Assembly: GCA_903873805.1 (NCBI GenBank)
Contig: CAIQQB010000096.1
Span: 1-45,245 of the forward strand
Source: an uncultured Opitutia bacterium
GTDB lineage: Bacteria > Verrucomicrobiota > Verrucomicrobiia > Opitutales > Opitutaceae
Length of the DNA: 45,245 bases
Reading direction: 5' to 3'
The notes beneath the pieces are model-generated. The model was not told where the DNA came from, ran no database searches, and saw nothing but the letters and a program-made list of their open reading frames with translations. The translations under genes were made by a program, and so were the position numbers. Below, one piece after another: positions 26,815 to 33,502 of this stretch (the stretch's first letter is position 1; each line of letters starts with the position of its first letter).

Positions 26815-27167
26815 TGGTGGAGGTGGCGGGATTTGAACCCGCGTCCCCCCGGCCTTCGCGCACCGCGTCCACCCTCATGGCGTGATCTTTATCTCGCCGG
26901 CATTACGCGATCACACGCGCTTAGACGCCGGCCAATCCTCGGATGAAGATACGGCGCGCAAACCGCGGATGGCTCCGCGCGCTATGCCTGCTGTCGTCGT
27001 TCGCTTCACCTAGCAGGTGTCGATGAGCGAACGTGACCGCACTTAGGCGGCCAGGGGCATTTCTTCGATGTTGCCGTTTATTTGTTTTGAAGGGGTTTTA
27101 ACGAGAGACCGTCACTCTCGAAGGGCAGCGGCGCACTCCAACCAAGGGTCGAATCCAGAACACCCCC
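26815..27167 (-). ncRNA. ssrA: Transfer-messenger RNA (tmRNA)
   Basis: Rescues stalled ribosomes by trans-translation. On the minus strand the 5' end is GGGGGTGTTCTGGATTCGAC and the 3' end is GGTTCAAATCCCGCC followed by ACCTCCACCA. The 7-bp acceptor stem pairs GGGGGTG with CACCTCC (one G-U pair), and the T-arm GCGGG-TTCAAAT-CCCGC is intact. The CCA is encoded. The tag-encoding frame ends N-G-N-I-E-E-M-P-L-A-A-stop (AACGGCAACATC ... CTGGCCGCCTAA, near 27073-27042); the LAA end is the usual protease signal. The resume codon is uncertain: Gly (GGC) gives a 10-residue tag GNIEEMPLAA, and the preceding Asn codon is also possible. It is a single-piece molecule of 353 nt, a normal length. Confidence 0.95.
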
Positions 27168-27211
27168 GAAAATCGCAACGCCGGATGGCACCCGAGGGTG
27201 CGAACCGGCGC

Positions 27212-27229
27212 GATTGGATGCATCCAATC
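27212..27229. promoter_or_regulatory. Perfect 18-bp palindrome upstream of ssrA
   Basis: GATTGGATGCATCCAATC is exactly self-complementary and lies 45-62 bases upstream of the tmRNA 5' end. The position suits an operator, but no regulator is known for it, and a chance or repeat-derived palindrome cannot be excluded. Confidence 0.4.
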
Positions 27230-27289
27230 AAAGAACAGGAAGGAAAGGGTGCCCCACCCCGCAAACTTTGGCAAGCGGGCAATTGGCGG

Positions 27290-27600
27290 GGCGGGGCAGG
27301 TGGAAAATGTGGTCGGGGTGCCCTCAACCCCGCAGTTGGGCCTCAGCCAATCGTTCTCGTGCTCCTACTCGTTCTCGTTCTCGCCTCCCGGTCCTTGGTT
27401 TTCGATCCCGAGAACGAGTAAGAGAACGAGAATGATTGGCCGTGACAAAGAATCGCAAAAATGTGGCCGGGGGGCCATCAACCCCGCGTCGGCAAGCGCG
27501 CCGGGGACGACGCGCTCCACCACAAGCCCCCCGGGGCGAGGGCGCCCCGGCTCCATTGGCGGCAAGCTGAAATCGCGACGGATCTTCCCACCGGCCTGAT
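27290..27600. repeat. Intergenic repeat mosaic between ssrA and pckG
   Basis: No gene is supported here. An imperfect 31-bp inverted repeat (28 of 31 by eye) lies at 27347-27377 and 27409-27439, built on CTCGTTCTC/TACTCGTTCTCG units that recur at 31144-31172. Two copies of an AAAATGTGG-CGGGG-CAACCCCGC type hairpin lie near 27305-27333 and 27463-27486, and resemble the inverted repeat after msrQ. Further hairpins are AGCGCG...CGCGCT (27495-27516) and CCGGGGCG-AGGG-CGCCCCGG (27531-27550), the last just past the pckG stop. Confidence 0.7.
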
Positions 27601-29421
27601 TCAAAGCCGGCAGATCAGGAGTTCGCGTTCGTAAACCAGTTCCTTGGGCAGGCGGTCATGGAGGCTGATGAAGAGTTTTTCGTGATCGAGGACCTCCTGA
27701 TGCCAGGCGGCCTGGTCGACCAACTGCAGCTGGTCAAACCGCTCGCGGGGAAAGTCGAGTTCGGTCCAGTCGATGTCCTCGTAATGCGGGGCCCAGCCGA
27801 TGGGAGTCTCACGGCCCAGGGCGCGGCCGCGGGCGCGGTCGACGATCCATTTCAGCACGCGCATGTTTTCGCCGAAGCCGGGCCAGAGGAACTTGCCGGC
27901 GGCATCCTTGCGGAACCAGTTCACATGAAAGATACGGGGGGTCTCGCGGAGCTTTTTCTGCATCACGATCCAGTGGCGGAAATAGTCGCCCATGTGGTAG
28001 CCGCAGAACGGCAGCATGGCCATGGGGTCGCGGCGGACCTGGCCGATCTGGCCGGCGGCGGCGGCGGTCATCTCGCTGGCCATGGTGGCGCCGGTGTAGA
28101 CGCCTGCGCTCCAGTTGAAGGCCTGGTAGACGAGCGGCATGGTGGTGGCGCGACGGCCGCCGAAGATGATGGCGCTGATGGGCACGCCCTCGGGGGCCTC
28201 CCAGGCCGGGTCGATGGTCGGGCACTGGGAAGCGGGGGCGGTGAAGCGGGCGTTGGGATGGGCGGCCTTGGCACCGGTTTCCTTGGCGAGGGCGGGGGTC
28301 CATTTCCGGCCCTGCCAGTCGAGGCACTCGGCGGGGGGCTGGTCGGTCATGCCCTCCCACCAGACGCCGCCCTCGGGGGTGAGGGCGACGTTGGTGAAGA
28401 TGGTGTTTTTCGCGAGGGCGGCCATCGCGTTGGGGTTGGTCTTGAGCGAAGTGCCGGGGGCGACGCCGAAGAAGCCCGCCTCAGGGTTGATGGCGCGAAG
28501 GCGGCCCGTGGCGTCGGGCTTGAGCCAGGCGATGTCGTCGCCGACGGTCCAGAGCTTCCAGCCCTGCCGCTGGAAATGCGGCGGCGGGATGAGCATGGCG
28601 AAGTTGGTCTTGCCGCAGGCGCTGGGGAAGGCGGCGGCGACGTAGGTTTTTTCCCCGGCGGGGTTCTCGACGCCGAGGATCAGCATGTGCTCGGCCATCC
28701 AGCCCTCATCGCGGGCGAGGTTGGAGGCGATGCGGAGGGCGAAGCATTTTTTGCCCAAGAGAGCGTTGCCACCGTAGCCCGAGCCATAGCTCCAGATTTC
28801 GCGGGTCTCGGGGAAATGGACGATGTATTTTTCCGGGTTGCACGGCCACGGCACGTCGCGGGCGCCGGGGGCGAGCGGGGCGCCGACGGAGTGGAGGCAG
28901 GGCACGACCCGCTGCTGGTCCTTGTCGATCTCGCGGATCACGGGCAGGCCGATGCGGGCCATGATGCGCATGTTGACGACGACGTAGGGGGAGTCGGTGA
29001 GCTGGACGCCGAGCTGGGCCATGGGGGAACCGACGGGCCCCATGCTGAACGGCAGCACATACATCGTGCGGCCGGCCATGCAGCCCTCGAACAGGACCTT
29101 GAGCTTCTTGCGCATCTCGAACGGGTCGGCCCAGTTGTTGGTCGGACCAGCGCCGTCCTTGGAATGCGAGCAGATGAAGGTGCGGTCCTCGACCCGGGCG
29201 ACGTCGGAGGCGTCGGAGCGCGCGTAGTAGCAGCCGGGCCAGAGCTTTTCGTTGAGCTGGGTGAAGGTGCCCGAGGCGACCAACTGGGCGCAGAGCGTCT
29301 CGTATTCAGACTGGGAGCCGTCGACCCAATGGATGGCGGCGGGCCGGGTGAGGGCGGCCATTTTCTCGACCCACTTGCACAGGTTCGGGTTGGTGCTAAG
29401 GGGGAGGGTGGCGTTGGGCAT
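27601..29421 (-). CDS. pckG: Phosphoenolpyruvate carboxykinase (GTP)
   Basis: Cytosolic enzyme converting oxaloacetate and GTP to phosphoenolpyruvate, GDP and CO2, the first committed gluconeogenic step; it can run in reverse. The kinase P-loop is [12 protein letters not shown] at residues 265-276, with the family's hyper-reactive cysteine in S-A-C-G-K. Other GTP-PEPCK signatures are [20 protein letters not shown]-like [14 protein letters not shown], the metal-binding region around [10 protein letters not shown], and [12 protein letters not shown]. The open frame runs upstream to 29709 in Arg/Ser-rich nonsense; the start at 29421 ([20 protein letters not shown]) gives 606 aa, the usual family length, and is preferred. 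A hairpin lies 51 bases past the stop. It is divergent from the small membrane protein gene at 29625. Confidence 0.96.
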   Translation of the reverse strand: MPNATLPLSTNPNLCKWVEKMAALTRPAAIHWVDGSQSEYETLCAQLVASGTFTQLNEKLWPGCYYARSDASDVARVEDRTFICSHSKDGAGPTNNWADPFEMRKKLKVLFEGCMAGRTMYVLPFSMGPVGSPMAQLGVQLTDSPYVVVNMRIMARIGLPVIREIDKDQQRVVPCLHSVGAPLAPGARDVPWPCNPEKYIVHFPETREIWSYGSGYGGNALLGKKCFALRIASNLARDEGWMAEHMLILGVENPAGEKTYVAAAFPSACGKTNFAMLIPPPHFQRQGWKLWTVGDDIAWLKPDATGRLRAINPEAGFFGVAPGTSLKTNPNAMAALAKNTIFTNVALTPEGGVWWEGMTDQPPAECLDWQGRKWTPALAKETGAKAAHPNARFTAPASQCPTIDPAWEAPEGVPISAIIFGGRRATTMPLVYQAFNWSAGVYTGATMASEMTAAAAGQIGQVRRDPMAMLPFCGYHMGDYFRHWIVMQKKLRETPRIFHVNWFRKDAAGKFLWPGFGENMRVLKWIVDRARGRALGRETPIGWAPHYEDIDWTELDFPRERFDQLQLVDQAAWHQEVLDHEKLFISLHDRLPKELVYERELLICRL

Positions 29422-29505
29422 GCGGATGGTGAAGGGTTGGAGATCCGGGTTGGGCCGAAGGGAGGATAAAGGAGCGGGAGGCCGGTGTCTGTGCGGAAAT
29501 TGGCA

Positions 29506-29567
29506 TTTGCTGAGCAAAGCTTGCGCCAGTGGGGCCGGTAGGAGTGGAACAAAAGGTGCACAGTGCA
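29506..29567. promoter_or_regulatory. Two small palindromes in the pckG divergent promoter region
   Basis: TTTGC-TGA-GCAAA (29506-29518) and TGCAC-A-GTGCA (29557-29567) lie in the 203-base spacer between the pckG start and the rightward small membrane protein gene. Their spacing and dyad symmetry fit operator half-sites, but short palindromes are common and no regulator is in the window. Confidence 0.3.
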
Positions 29568-29624
29568 TCCTTGGGCCGGCATTGCGGTTGCCAGCCGCAG
29601 ATTTTTGGTCATGGTGCGACCGGC

Positions 29625-29795
29625 ATGATGAAACTTTGCACCATGGCCGGCGCGACGCTGTTTGGCGTCGCGGGCGGCTACCTCGCCACGATCCTGGGCA
29701 TGGACTCATTTTCGATGGGATCGATTGTCCTCAGCGGAATCGGCAGCATCGTTGGCGTCATTGTGGGCTGGAAAGTCGCGCTGAAATACCAGTAG
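29625..29795 (+). CDS. Small glycine-rich membrane protein (56 aa)
   Basis: Begins [20 protein letters not shown] and ends GWKVALKYQ. Two predicted membrane helices (about residues 7-24 and 32-50) carry regular small-residue spacing (G-x-x-x-G and G-x-x-x-G-x-x-x-G-like), as in glycine-zipper proteins that oligomerise in membranes. A second ATG one codon downstream could be the true start. It resembles short GlsB/YeaQ-type membrane proteins in size and composition, though I cannot assign it. It is convergent with the cation transporter gene, with a hairpin between them. Confidence 0.6.
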   Translation: MMKLCTMAGATLFGVAGGYLATILGMDSFSMGSIVLSGIGSIVGVIVGWKVALKYQ

Positions 29796-29836
29796 CGCGG
29801 GAGGGACAATCGCCCTGCTCCAGCCGCAGCCGAGCC

Positions 29837-29857
29837 AGCGCATTGGGTCAATGCGCT
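29837..29857. repeat. Intergenic hairpin between convergent genes
   Basis: AGCGCATTG-GGT-CAATGCGCT, a 9-bp stem with a 3-nt loop, followed by CCACCC. There is no T-tract. It belongs with the similar GGCGCGTTG-GGGA-CAACGCGCC at 33298 and AGCGCG...CGCGCT at 27495, so it is probably a dispersed repeat that may also act as a bidirectional transcript end. Confidence 0.6.
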
Positions 29858-29879
29858 CCACCCACGGGGTCACGCCGGA

Positions 29880-30785
29880 CTATTTGACCGGCTCGATGTG
29901 CACGGAGACGTCGCTCACGCGGAGGGGTGAAGCCAGCAGCGCGTCCTTCACGGCGTGGGCGATGTCGTGGCCCTCGCGGACGGTCAGGCCGCCGTCGACC
30001 CGAACCTGGATGTCGACGAGGTAGCTGAGGCCGCTTTTGCGCACGCGGCATTTGTCGAGGCTGTGCACGCCGGCGACCGCGCAGGCGGCGGCGCGCACCT
30101 GGCTCTCCAGCTGGGCCGGGGCGGCGGTGTCCATCACGTCGCCGAGCGCCTTGTTGAAGATGGCGACACCGTTGAACGCAATGACCACGCAGGCGAAGAG
30201 GGCGGCCCAGTCGTCGGCCGCCTCCCAGCCGGGGCCCTTCGCGACGGCGATGGCGATGCCGACAAAGGCGGCGGCGGAGGTGACCGCATCGGACCAGTGG
30301 TGCATCGCCTCGATGTCGAGCGCGGTGCTGCCGACGGCGGCGCCGGCCGCGCCGATGCGCCGCGAGAACCAGATCTTGGCCACCACGACCCCGGCCAGCA
30401 GCGGCAGTGTCCACCAGTGCGGCACCGGATGCGGGGTGACGATCTGGTGCACGGCCTGGACGGCGATCCACCCGGCGGTGGCGAAGATGAACAGCGCCAC
30501 GCCGAGACCCGCGAGCGGTTCGGCTTTGCCGTGGCCGTAGGGGTGGTCGGCGTCGGGCGGCTGCGCGGCGACGCGAAAGCCGGCCCAGACGAGGAGCGAC
30601 GAGAGGATGTCGAGGACCGACTCGGCGCCGTCGGCGATGAGCGCGTAGGTGTGGCCGAAGTAGCCGCCGGCGAGCTTGAGGGCGGCGAGCACGGCGTTGA
30701 GCGCGATGCCGCGCAGCACCAGCCCCGCGCTCTGGTGGGCGCGGACGCGGATGGCGGCGTGGTGCGAGACGGGCGAGGACGGCAC
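29880..30785 (-). CDS. Cation diffusion facilitator (CDF) family metal transporter
   Basis: Inner-membrane antiporter expected to export Zn2+, Fe2+ or a related divalent cation in exchange for protons. It is 301 aa with six predicted membrane helices, followed by a cytosolic ferredoxin-like domain (about 215-301). Metal-site residues fit the family: D52 in ALIADGAESVLD (helix II) and the H162-x3-D166 motif in MHHWSDAVTS (helix V). The DADHPYGHGKAEPL loop between helices II and III is a CDF hallmark. The second helix-II acidic position (usually four residues after D52) is not a clear match, so the metal cannot be predicted. The start at 30785 is the only one that leaves a normal N-terminal tail. 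It is a single gene, convergent with the small membrane protein gene. Confidence 0.9.
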   Translation of the reverse strand: MPSSPVSHHAAIRVRAHQSAGLVLRGIALNAVLAALKLAGGYFGHTYALIADGAESVLDILSSLLVWAGFRVAAQPPDADHPYGHGKAEPLAGLGVALFIFATAGWIAVQAVHQIVTPHPVPHWWTLPLLAGVVVAKIWFSRRIGAAGAAVGSTALDIEAMHHWSDAVTSAAAFVGIAIAVAKGPGWEAADDWAALFACVVIAFNGVAIFNKALGDVMDTAAPAQLESQVRAAACAVAGVHSLDKCRVRKSGLSYLVDIQVRVDGGLTVREGHDIAHAVKDALLASPLRVSDVSVHIEPVK

Positions 30786-31243
30786 GGCGGCTCCAGTCTG
30801 CCGGGGTGCGGGGAAATATCCACGGCAAAAAACAGCGGGAAGGGCGGAGGCTGTTTAACCGCGAAGGGACGCGAAGAAACGCGAAGCCGGAGAGGCGGGA
30901 AGGAGCGCGGCGTATTGAACCGCTAATCTGCGCTAATAAACGCTGATTCCGGACCGGATTCGAGCCGCGACACAGAGGACACGGAGTTCAAACCGGGAGG
31001 ACACAGAGGAATTGAGCTGGGCAATGCCCCGACTCAGTCTCCCACCTCATATTCCCGGGTTTCCGTCCATTACGTGTGTTTCGTGGTTAATATTCCGAGG
31101 ATCGGACGGGCGCAGATTAGCGGTTCGAAACTCCGAAAAATCTTTCTCGTTCTCTTACTCATTCTCGTTCTCCGGATCGCAACTCCTCTCTCCGCCTTCT
31201 GGCCTCTGGCCTCTGACTTCTCCCAACCGCTTCAAGCGGTGCT
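30786..31243. repeat. Nested inverted short-period elements, no gene
   Basis: A spacer with no supported coding region. CGCGAAG occurs at 30860, 30870 and 30880 (period 10). CGCTAAT, CGCTAAT and CGCTGAT lie at 30921, 30931 and 30941 (period 10). CACAGAG and CACGGAG lie at 30971 and 30980. Reverse partners follow: CACGAAA/CACGTAA on the minus strand near 31070-31090, then GCGCAGATTAGCGGTTC at 31110-31126, a perfect 17-bp inverted match to 30917-30933. CTCGTTCTC-type repeats are at 31144-31172 and CTTCTGGCCTCTGGCCTCTG at 31195-31214. Confidence 0.75.
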
Positions 31244-31331
31244 GGCTCAGTTTGCAAATTGTAGGTCGGGGTTTATCCCCGACACGTCGGGCGTGAAGCC
31301 CGACCTCCGACGGCAAACGGCAAACTGAGCC
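31244..31331 (-). repeat. 88-bp element with terminal inverted repeats, copy 2
   Basis: Perfect 12-bp terminal inverted repeats, GGCTCAGTTTGC and GCAAACTGAGCC. The interior holds two hairpins, GTCGGGG-TTTAT-CCCCGAC and GTCGGGC-GTGAA-GCCCGAC. It is inverted relative to copy 1 at 23648-23735, with the same length and about 89 percent identity by eye. It ends 69 bases before the tandem-ACT gene, a distance close to that of copy 1 from kamA. Confidence 0.85.
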
Positions 31332-31400
31332 GCTACTCTTCAAACCCGGCCGTTGACCCCGACGTCCCCGGGCCCCATCCTCTTCTCGTCCGACCCGACC

Positions 31401-31850
31401 ATGGCCCAGATCACCGCCGCCACCGACCCCGTGAAGCAGTTCTCCGTGTTCGCCGAGAACCGCGTGGGGCGGCTGTATGACCTGACGGCGCTGTTCAAGA
31501 CCAGCAACGTCCACATCATGGCGCTGACGGTGCTCGACACGACCGACAGCTCGATCCTGCGCCTGGTGGTGGACGATCCGGACAAAGCCCGCGAGCTGAT
31601 GATCAACAATGATTTTCCCTACACCGAGTGCGACGTGCTGGCGGTAGAGATTGCGGACGAAGGCGACCTGAAGGGCGTGCTGTCCGCGTTGCTGGAGGCG
31701 GAGATCAACATCCACTACGTTTACAGCTTCATCAAACGGCCGGAGGGCCGCGCGGCGCTGGTGCTGAGCATCGAGGACGCCGACGTCGCCGCGCAGTCGC
31801 TGAATTCGCGCGGCTTCAAGGTGCTGACGCAGCGGGATATTGCGCGGTGA
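31401..31850 (+). CDS. Tandem ACT-domain protein (149 aa)
   Basis: Two ACT domains fill the protein: about residues 8-75 (KQFSVFAENRVGRLYDLTAL ... DVLAVEI) and 80-145 (LKGVLSALLEAEINIHYVYS ... LTQRDI). ACT domains usually bind amino acids and regulate enzymes; free-standing tandem ACT proteins of this size are thought to be small-molecule sensors. There is no catalytic domain attached. An in-frame ATG 48 bases upstream (31353) is less likely, because the segment MTPTSPGPILFSSDP is Pro-rich and outside the fold. The 3' end overlaps the next gene by four bases (GTGA), suggesting translational coupling. The bound ligand is unknown. Confidence 0.85.
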   Translation: MAQITAATDPVKQFSVFAENRVGRLYDLTALFKTSNVHIMALTVLDTTDSSILRLVVDDPDKARELMINNDFPYTECDVLAVEIADEGDLKGVLSALLEAEINIHYVYSFIKRPEGRAALVLSIEDADVAAQSLNSRGFKVLTQRDIAR

Positions 31851-32317
31851 GCGGCGAACAGAGAAAAACAAAGGCAACCCCAACCGGACCACGCTACGGG
31901 TGGTTTTGGTTCGGTGCTTCCGCTGGTTCAACGTTAGTCATGCTCATGCTTGCACGTCGGGATTCCACCTCGGTCGAACCAATGGAGATTATTGTCTCGG
32001 CGACTTTGGCTCCACTCATTCCGACAGTTTTCATGGGATTCATCTGCTCGATTGGAAGTTTAATCTATGTGGGGAACAAGGTGTCGGGTTCAAGTTACCG
32101 CTGGCTTGTTACCGGTATTCTTTACTCTCCCATTATTTTTTTGGGGCTCGATCCAGATGCTTGGCGCAATTACGCATACGAACACGACCTATCGCAGACC
32201 ACAATTAACTGGATACAGGTAATAAGCTTATGTGGTGGCCCCGTTACGGTTTTCCTTGTCCACAATCTATGCGCGAAAGAGCCAAAACCCAAAGGTCAAT
32301 CGACCGAGACCGATTGA
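31847..32317 (+). CDS. Predicted four-helix membrane protein, low-GC gene (156 aa)
   Basis: Not recognised. The GTG start overlaps the stop of the ACT gene in the tetranucleotide GTGA. The protein starts VSGEQRKTKATPTGPRYGWF and has about four hydrophobic segments: near residues 18-36, 46-76, 86-104 and 127-149, with a basic tail ending KPKGQSTETD. Codon use (many ATT, CTT, TCA, GGT, AGT) and GC content near 50 percent differ sharply from the neighbours, which are 60-70 percent GC. That suggests recent acquisition, yet the overlapping start looks like an evolved operon. Downstream ATGs at residues 32 and 34 would remove the first helix. It ends eight bases before the convergent DUF3299 gene. 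Confidence 0.6.
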   Translation: MSGEQRKTKATPTGPRYGWFWFGASAGSTLVMLMLARRDSTSVEPMEIIVSATLAPLIPTVFMGFICSIGSLIYVGNKVSGSSYRWLVTGILYSPIIFLGLDPDAWRNYAYEHDLSQTTINWIQVISLCGGPVTVFLVHNLCAKEPKPKGQSTETD

Positions 32318-32319
32318 CC
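32294..32319. terminator. Hairpin at the ends of two convergent genes
   Basis: GGTCAATCG (32294-32302) and CGATTGACC (32311-32319) form a perfect 9-bp stem with an 8-nt loop. It covers the stop codon of the membrane protein gene and sits six bases from the DUF3299 stop. There is no long T-tract, so the case for a bidirectional transcript end rests on position. Confidence 0.45.
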
Positions 32320-32324
32320 TAGCT

Positions 32325-33014
32325 TCACCCCTTCGGTTCGAAGTAGCGTTCGCCGTCGAGGAGGTAGATGCCGGTCAGGAAGCCGTTGTCGTATTGTTCC
32401 TTCACGATGAGGCGGCCGTAGCAGTTGATCGGGACGTCCATCAGCGGCTTCACGCCCTTCGCCATCCGCACCACGACCCATTCGTTCATGTTGGGCACGG
32501 TGCCGTAGCAGCAGAGCATGGGGCTGCTCACGAGCAGGAACTCCGTCACGAGGCCGCCCTCCATTTTCACGGGGAGCATGAAGCCGGTGACGATGGCCTT
32601 CTGGCCATTGAACTTCTTGATCGCGTCGGGAATCTGGTCCGCGACCGACGGCGGCAAGGTGCCGGGTTTCGCGTTGGGGTCGAATTCGGGCGGGACAAAC
32701 TTGAAGCCCGCGAGGCGGTCGAAACCGAGGCGCGCATAGCCGTCCTCGATCGTGGGCGGTCCCTCCGGTTGGGTGGTCCCGCCCTTGGTGGGAGCGGGCG
32801 GCGGCGCAACGACCTTGGCGGTGGCCGCAGTTTCCGCGACTGAGGCGAGGCCGGAGGGGCGGTCGTCGGCGATGTTGTCGCCGCCGCTGCGCGGGGCTTC
32901 GCCGGACGCGCTGGGGGGCAGGAAGCCCGTGGCCCGCGCCGGACCCGCCGTGCACAGCACCGCGAGGACAGCCAGGGCGGCGGACAGGACGGAAGCGGGC
33001 GATTTTTTCAGCAT
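32325..33014 (-). CDS. DUF3299 family exported protein (229 aa)
   Basis: Residues 1-28 form a signal peptide ending in A-R-A (MLKKSPASVLSAALAVLAVL, CTAGPARA). A Pro/Ala/Gly-rich linker to about residue 85 precedes the DUF3299 domain, which includes the signature FLLVSSPMLCCYGTVPNMNE with its paired cysteines and a following WVVVRM strand. The fold is related to nucleic-acid-binding-like beta barrels in some reports, and the CC motif could bind metal or form a redox pair; the function is not established. The start at 33014 leaves a short basic N-region and is preferred over ATG 33029. It is convergent with the membrane protein gene, and its upstream region is the hairpin array. Confidence 0.8.
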   Translation of the reverse strand: MLKKSPASVLSAALAVLAVLCTAGPARATGFLPPSASGEAPRSGGDNIADDRPSGLASVAETAATAKVVAPPPAPTKGGTTQPEGPPTIEDGYARLGFDRLAGFKFVPPEFDPNAKPGTLPPSVADQIPDAIKKFNGQKAIVTGFMLPVKMEGGLVTEFLLVSSPMLCCYGTVPNMNEWVVVRMAKGVKPLMDVPINCYGRLIVKEQYDNGFLTGIYLLDGERYFEPKG

Positions 33015-33138
33015 GGGCGAAGACGGCACAAAAAGGAGAGATGAGCCGGGTCCGGGGAGGACACGGCTGGGAACACTTGGGTTCCGACCACGCTAGCCAA
33101 TTTCGGCGCGGCGTCAAAGGTTTTGGCCGGGGCGAATA

Positions 33139-33470
33139 ACTGTAGGAGCAGCTTTATGCCGCAATATTCGGCGCTGGCTGATGTTCGCGCAATGGCCGGA
33201 CGAAAACAAAACTCCCTGCGCTCACGCGCAGGGCTACAAGACCTCATTGCTGCTCCCGAGCCACCGCGACGGGGGCGTCGCGGCCCCATTTCAAACCGGC
33301 GCGTTGGGGACAACGCGCCCCACCTTAAGCAAAGCACACGGGCAGGATGCCCGTGCTACGATTCGAGCCGGCCGGAACCGGGGTCGGCGACCCCGGCCAC
33401 AGTCGAAACCAAGCAGGACGATGGGAACATGATCCCATAAAAACAAATAGGCCTCACGCAAGGTGAGGCC
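33139..33470. repeat. Array of different intergenic hairpins
   Basis: No gene is supported between 33015 and 33502. Successive perfect or near-perfect hairpins are CCCTGCGC/GCGCAGGG (33214-33233), CGCGAC/GTCGCG (33265-33282), GGCGCGTTG/CAACGCGCC (33298-33319), CACGGGC/GCCCGTG (33337-33355), CCGGGGTC/GACCCCGG (33378-33396), ATGGGA/TCCCAT (33421-33438) and GGCCTCAC/GTGAGGCC (33450-33470). Stems differ in sequence, but most are followed by CTAC, CCAC or a close variant. Confidence 0.8.
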
Positions 33471-33502
33471 CTACAGGGGGATAAAGCTTCCGGGCCCAGG
33501 GC

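Noticed and set aside
27212-27229. Attachment site for a phage or integrative element next to tmRNA
   Set aside because: ssrA is a common integration target, but there is no integrase, and no duplicate of the ssrA 3' end was seen in the window.
27365-27604. Minus-strand 79-codon frame between ssrA and pckG
   Set aside because: Encoded entirely by the CTCGTTCTC repeats and hairpins.
27658-29469. Plus-strand 603-codon frame opposite pckG
   Set aside because: Antisense shadow of a clear PEP carboxykinase gene; composition is Gly/Ala/Asp/His with no motif.
33214-33470. Possible CRISPR array
   Set aside because: The hairpins have different sequences, with no constant repeat, no even spacing and no cas genes.
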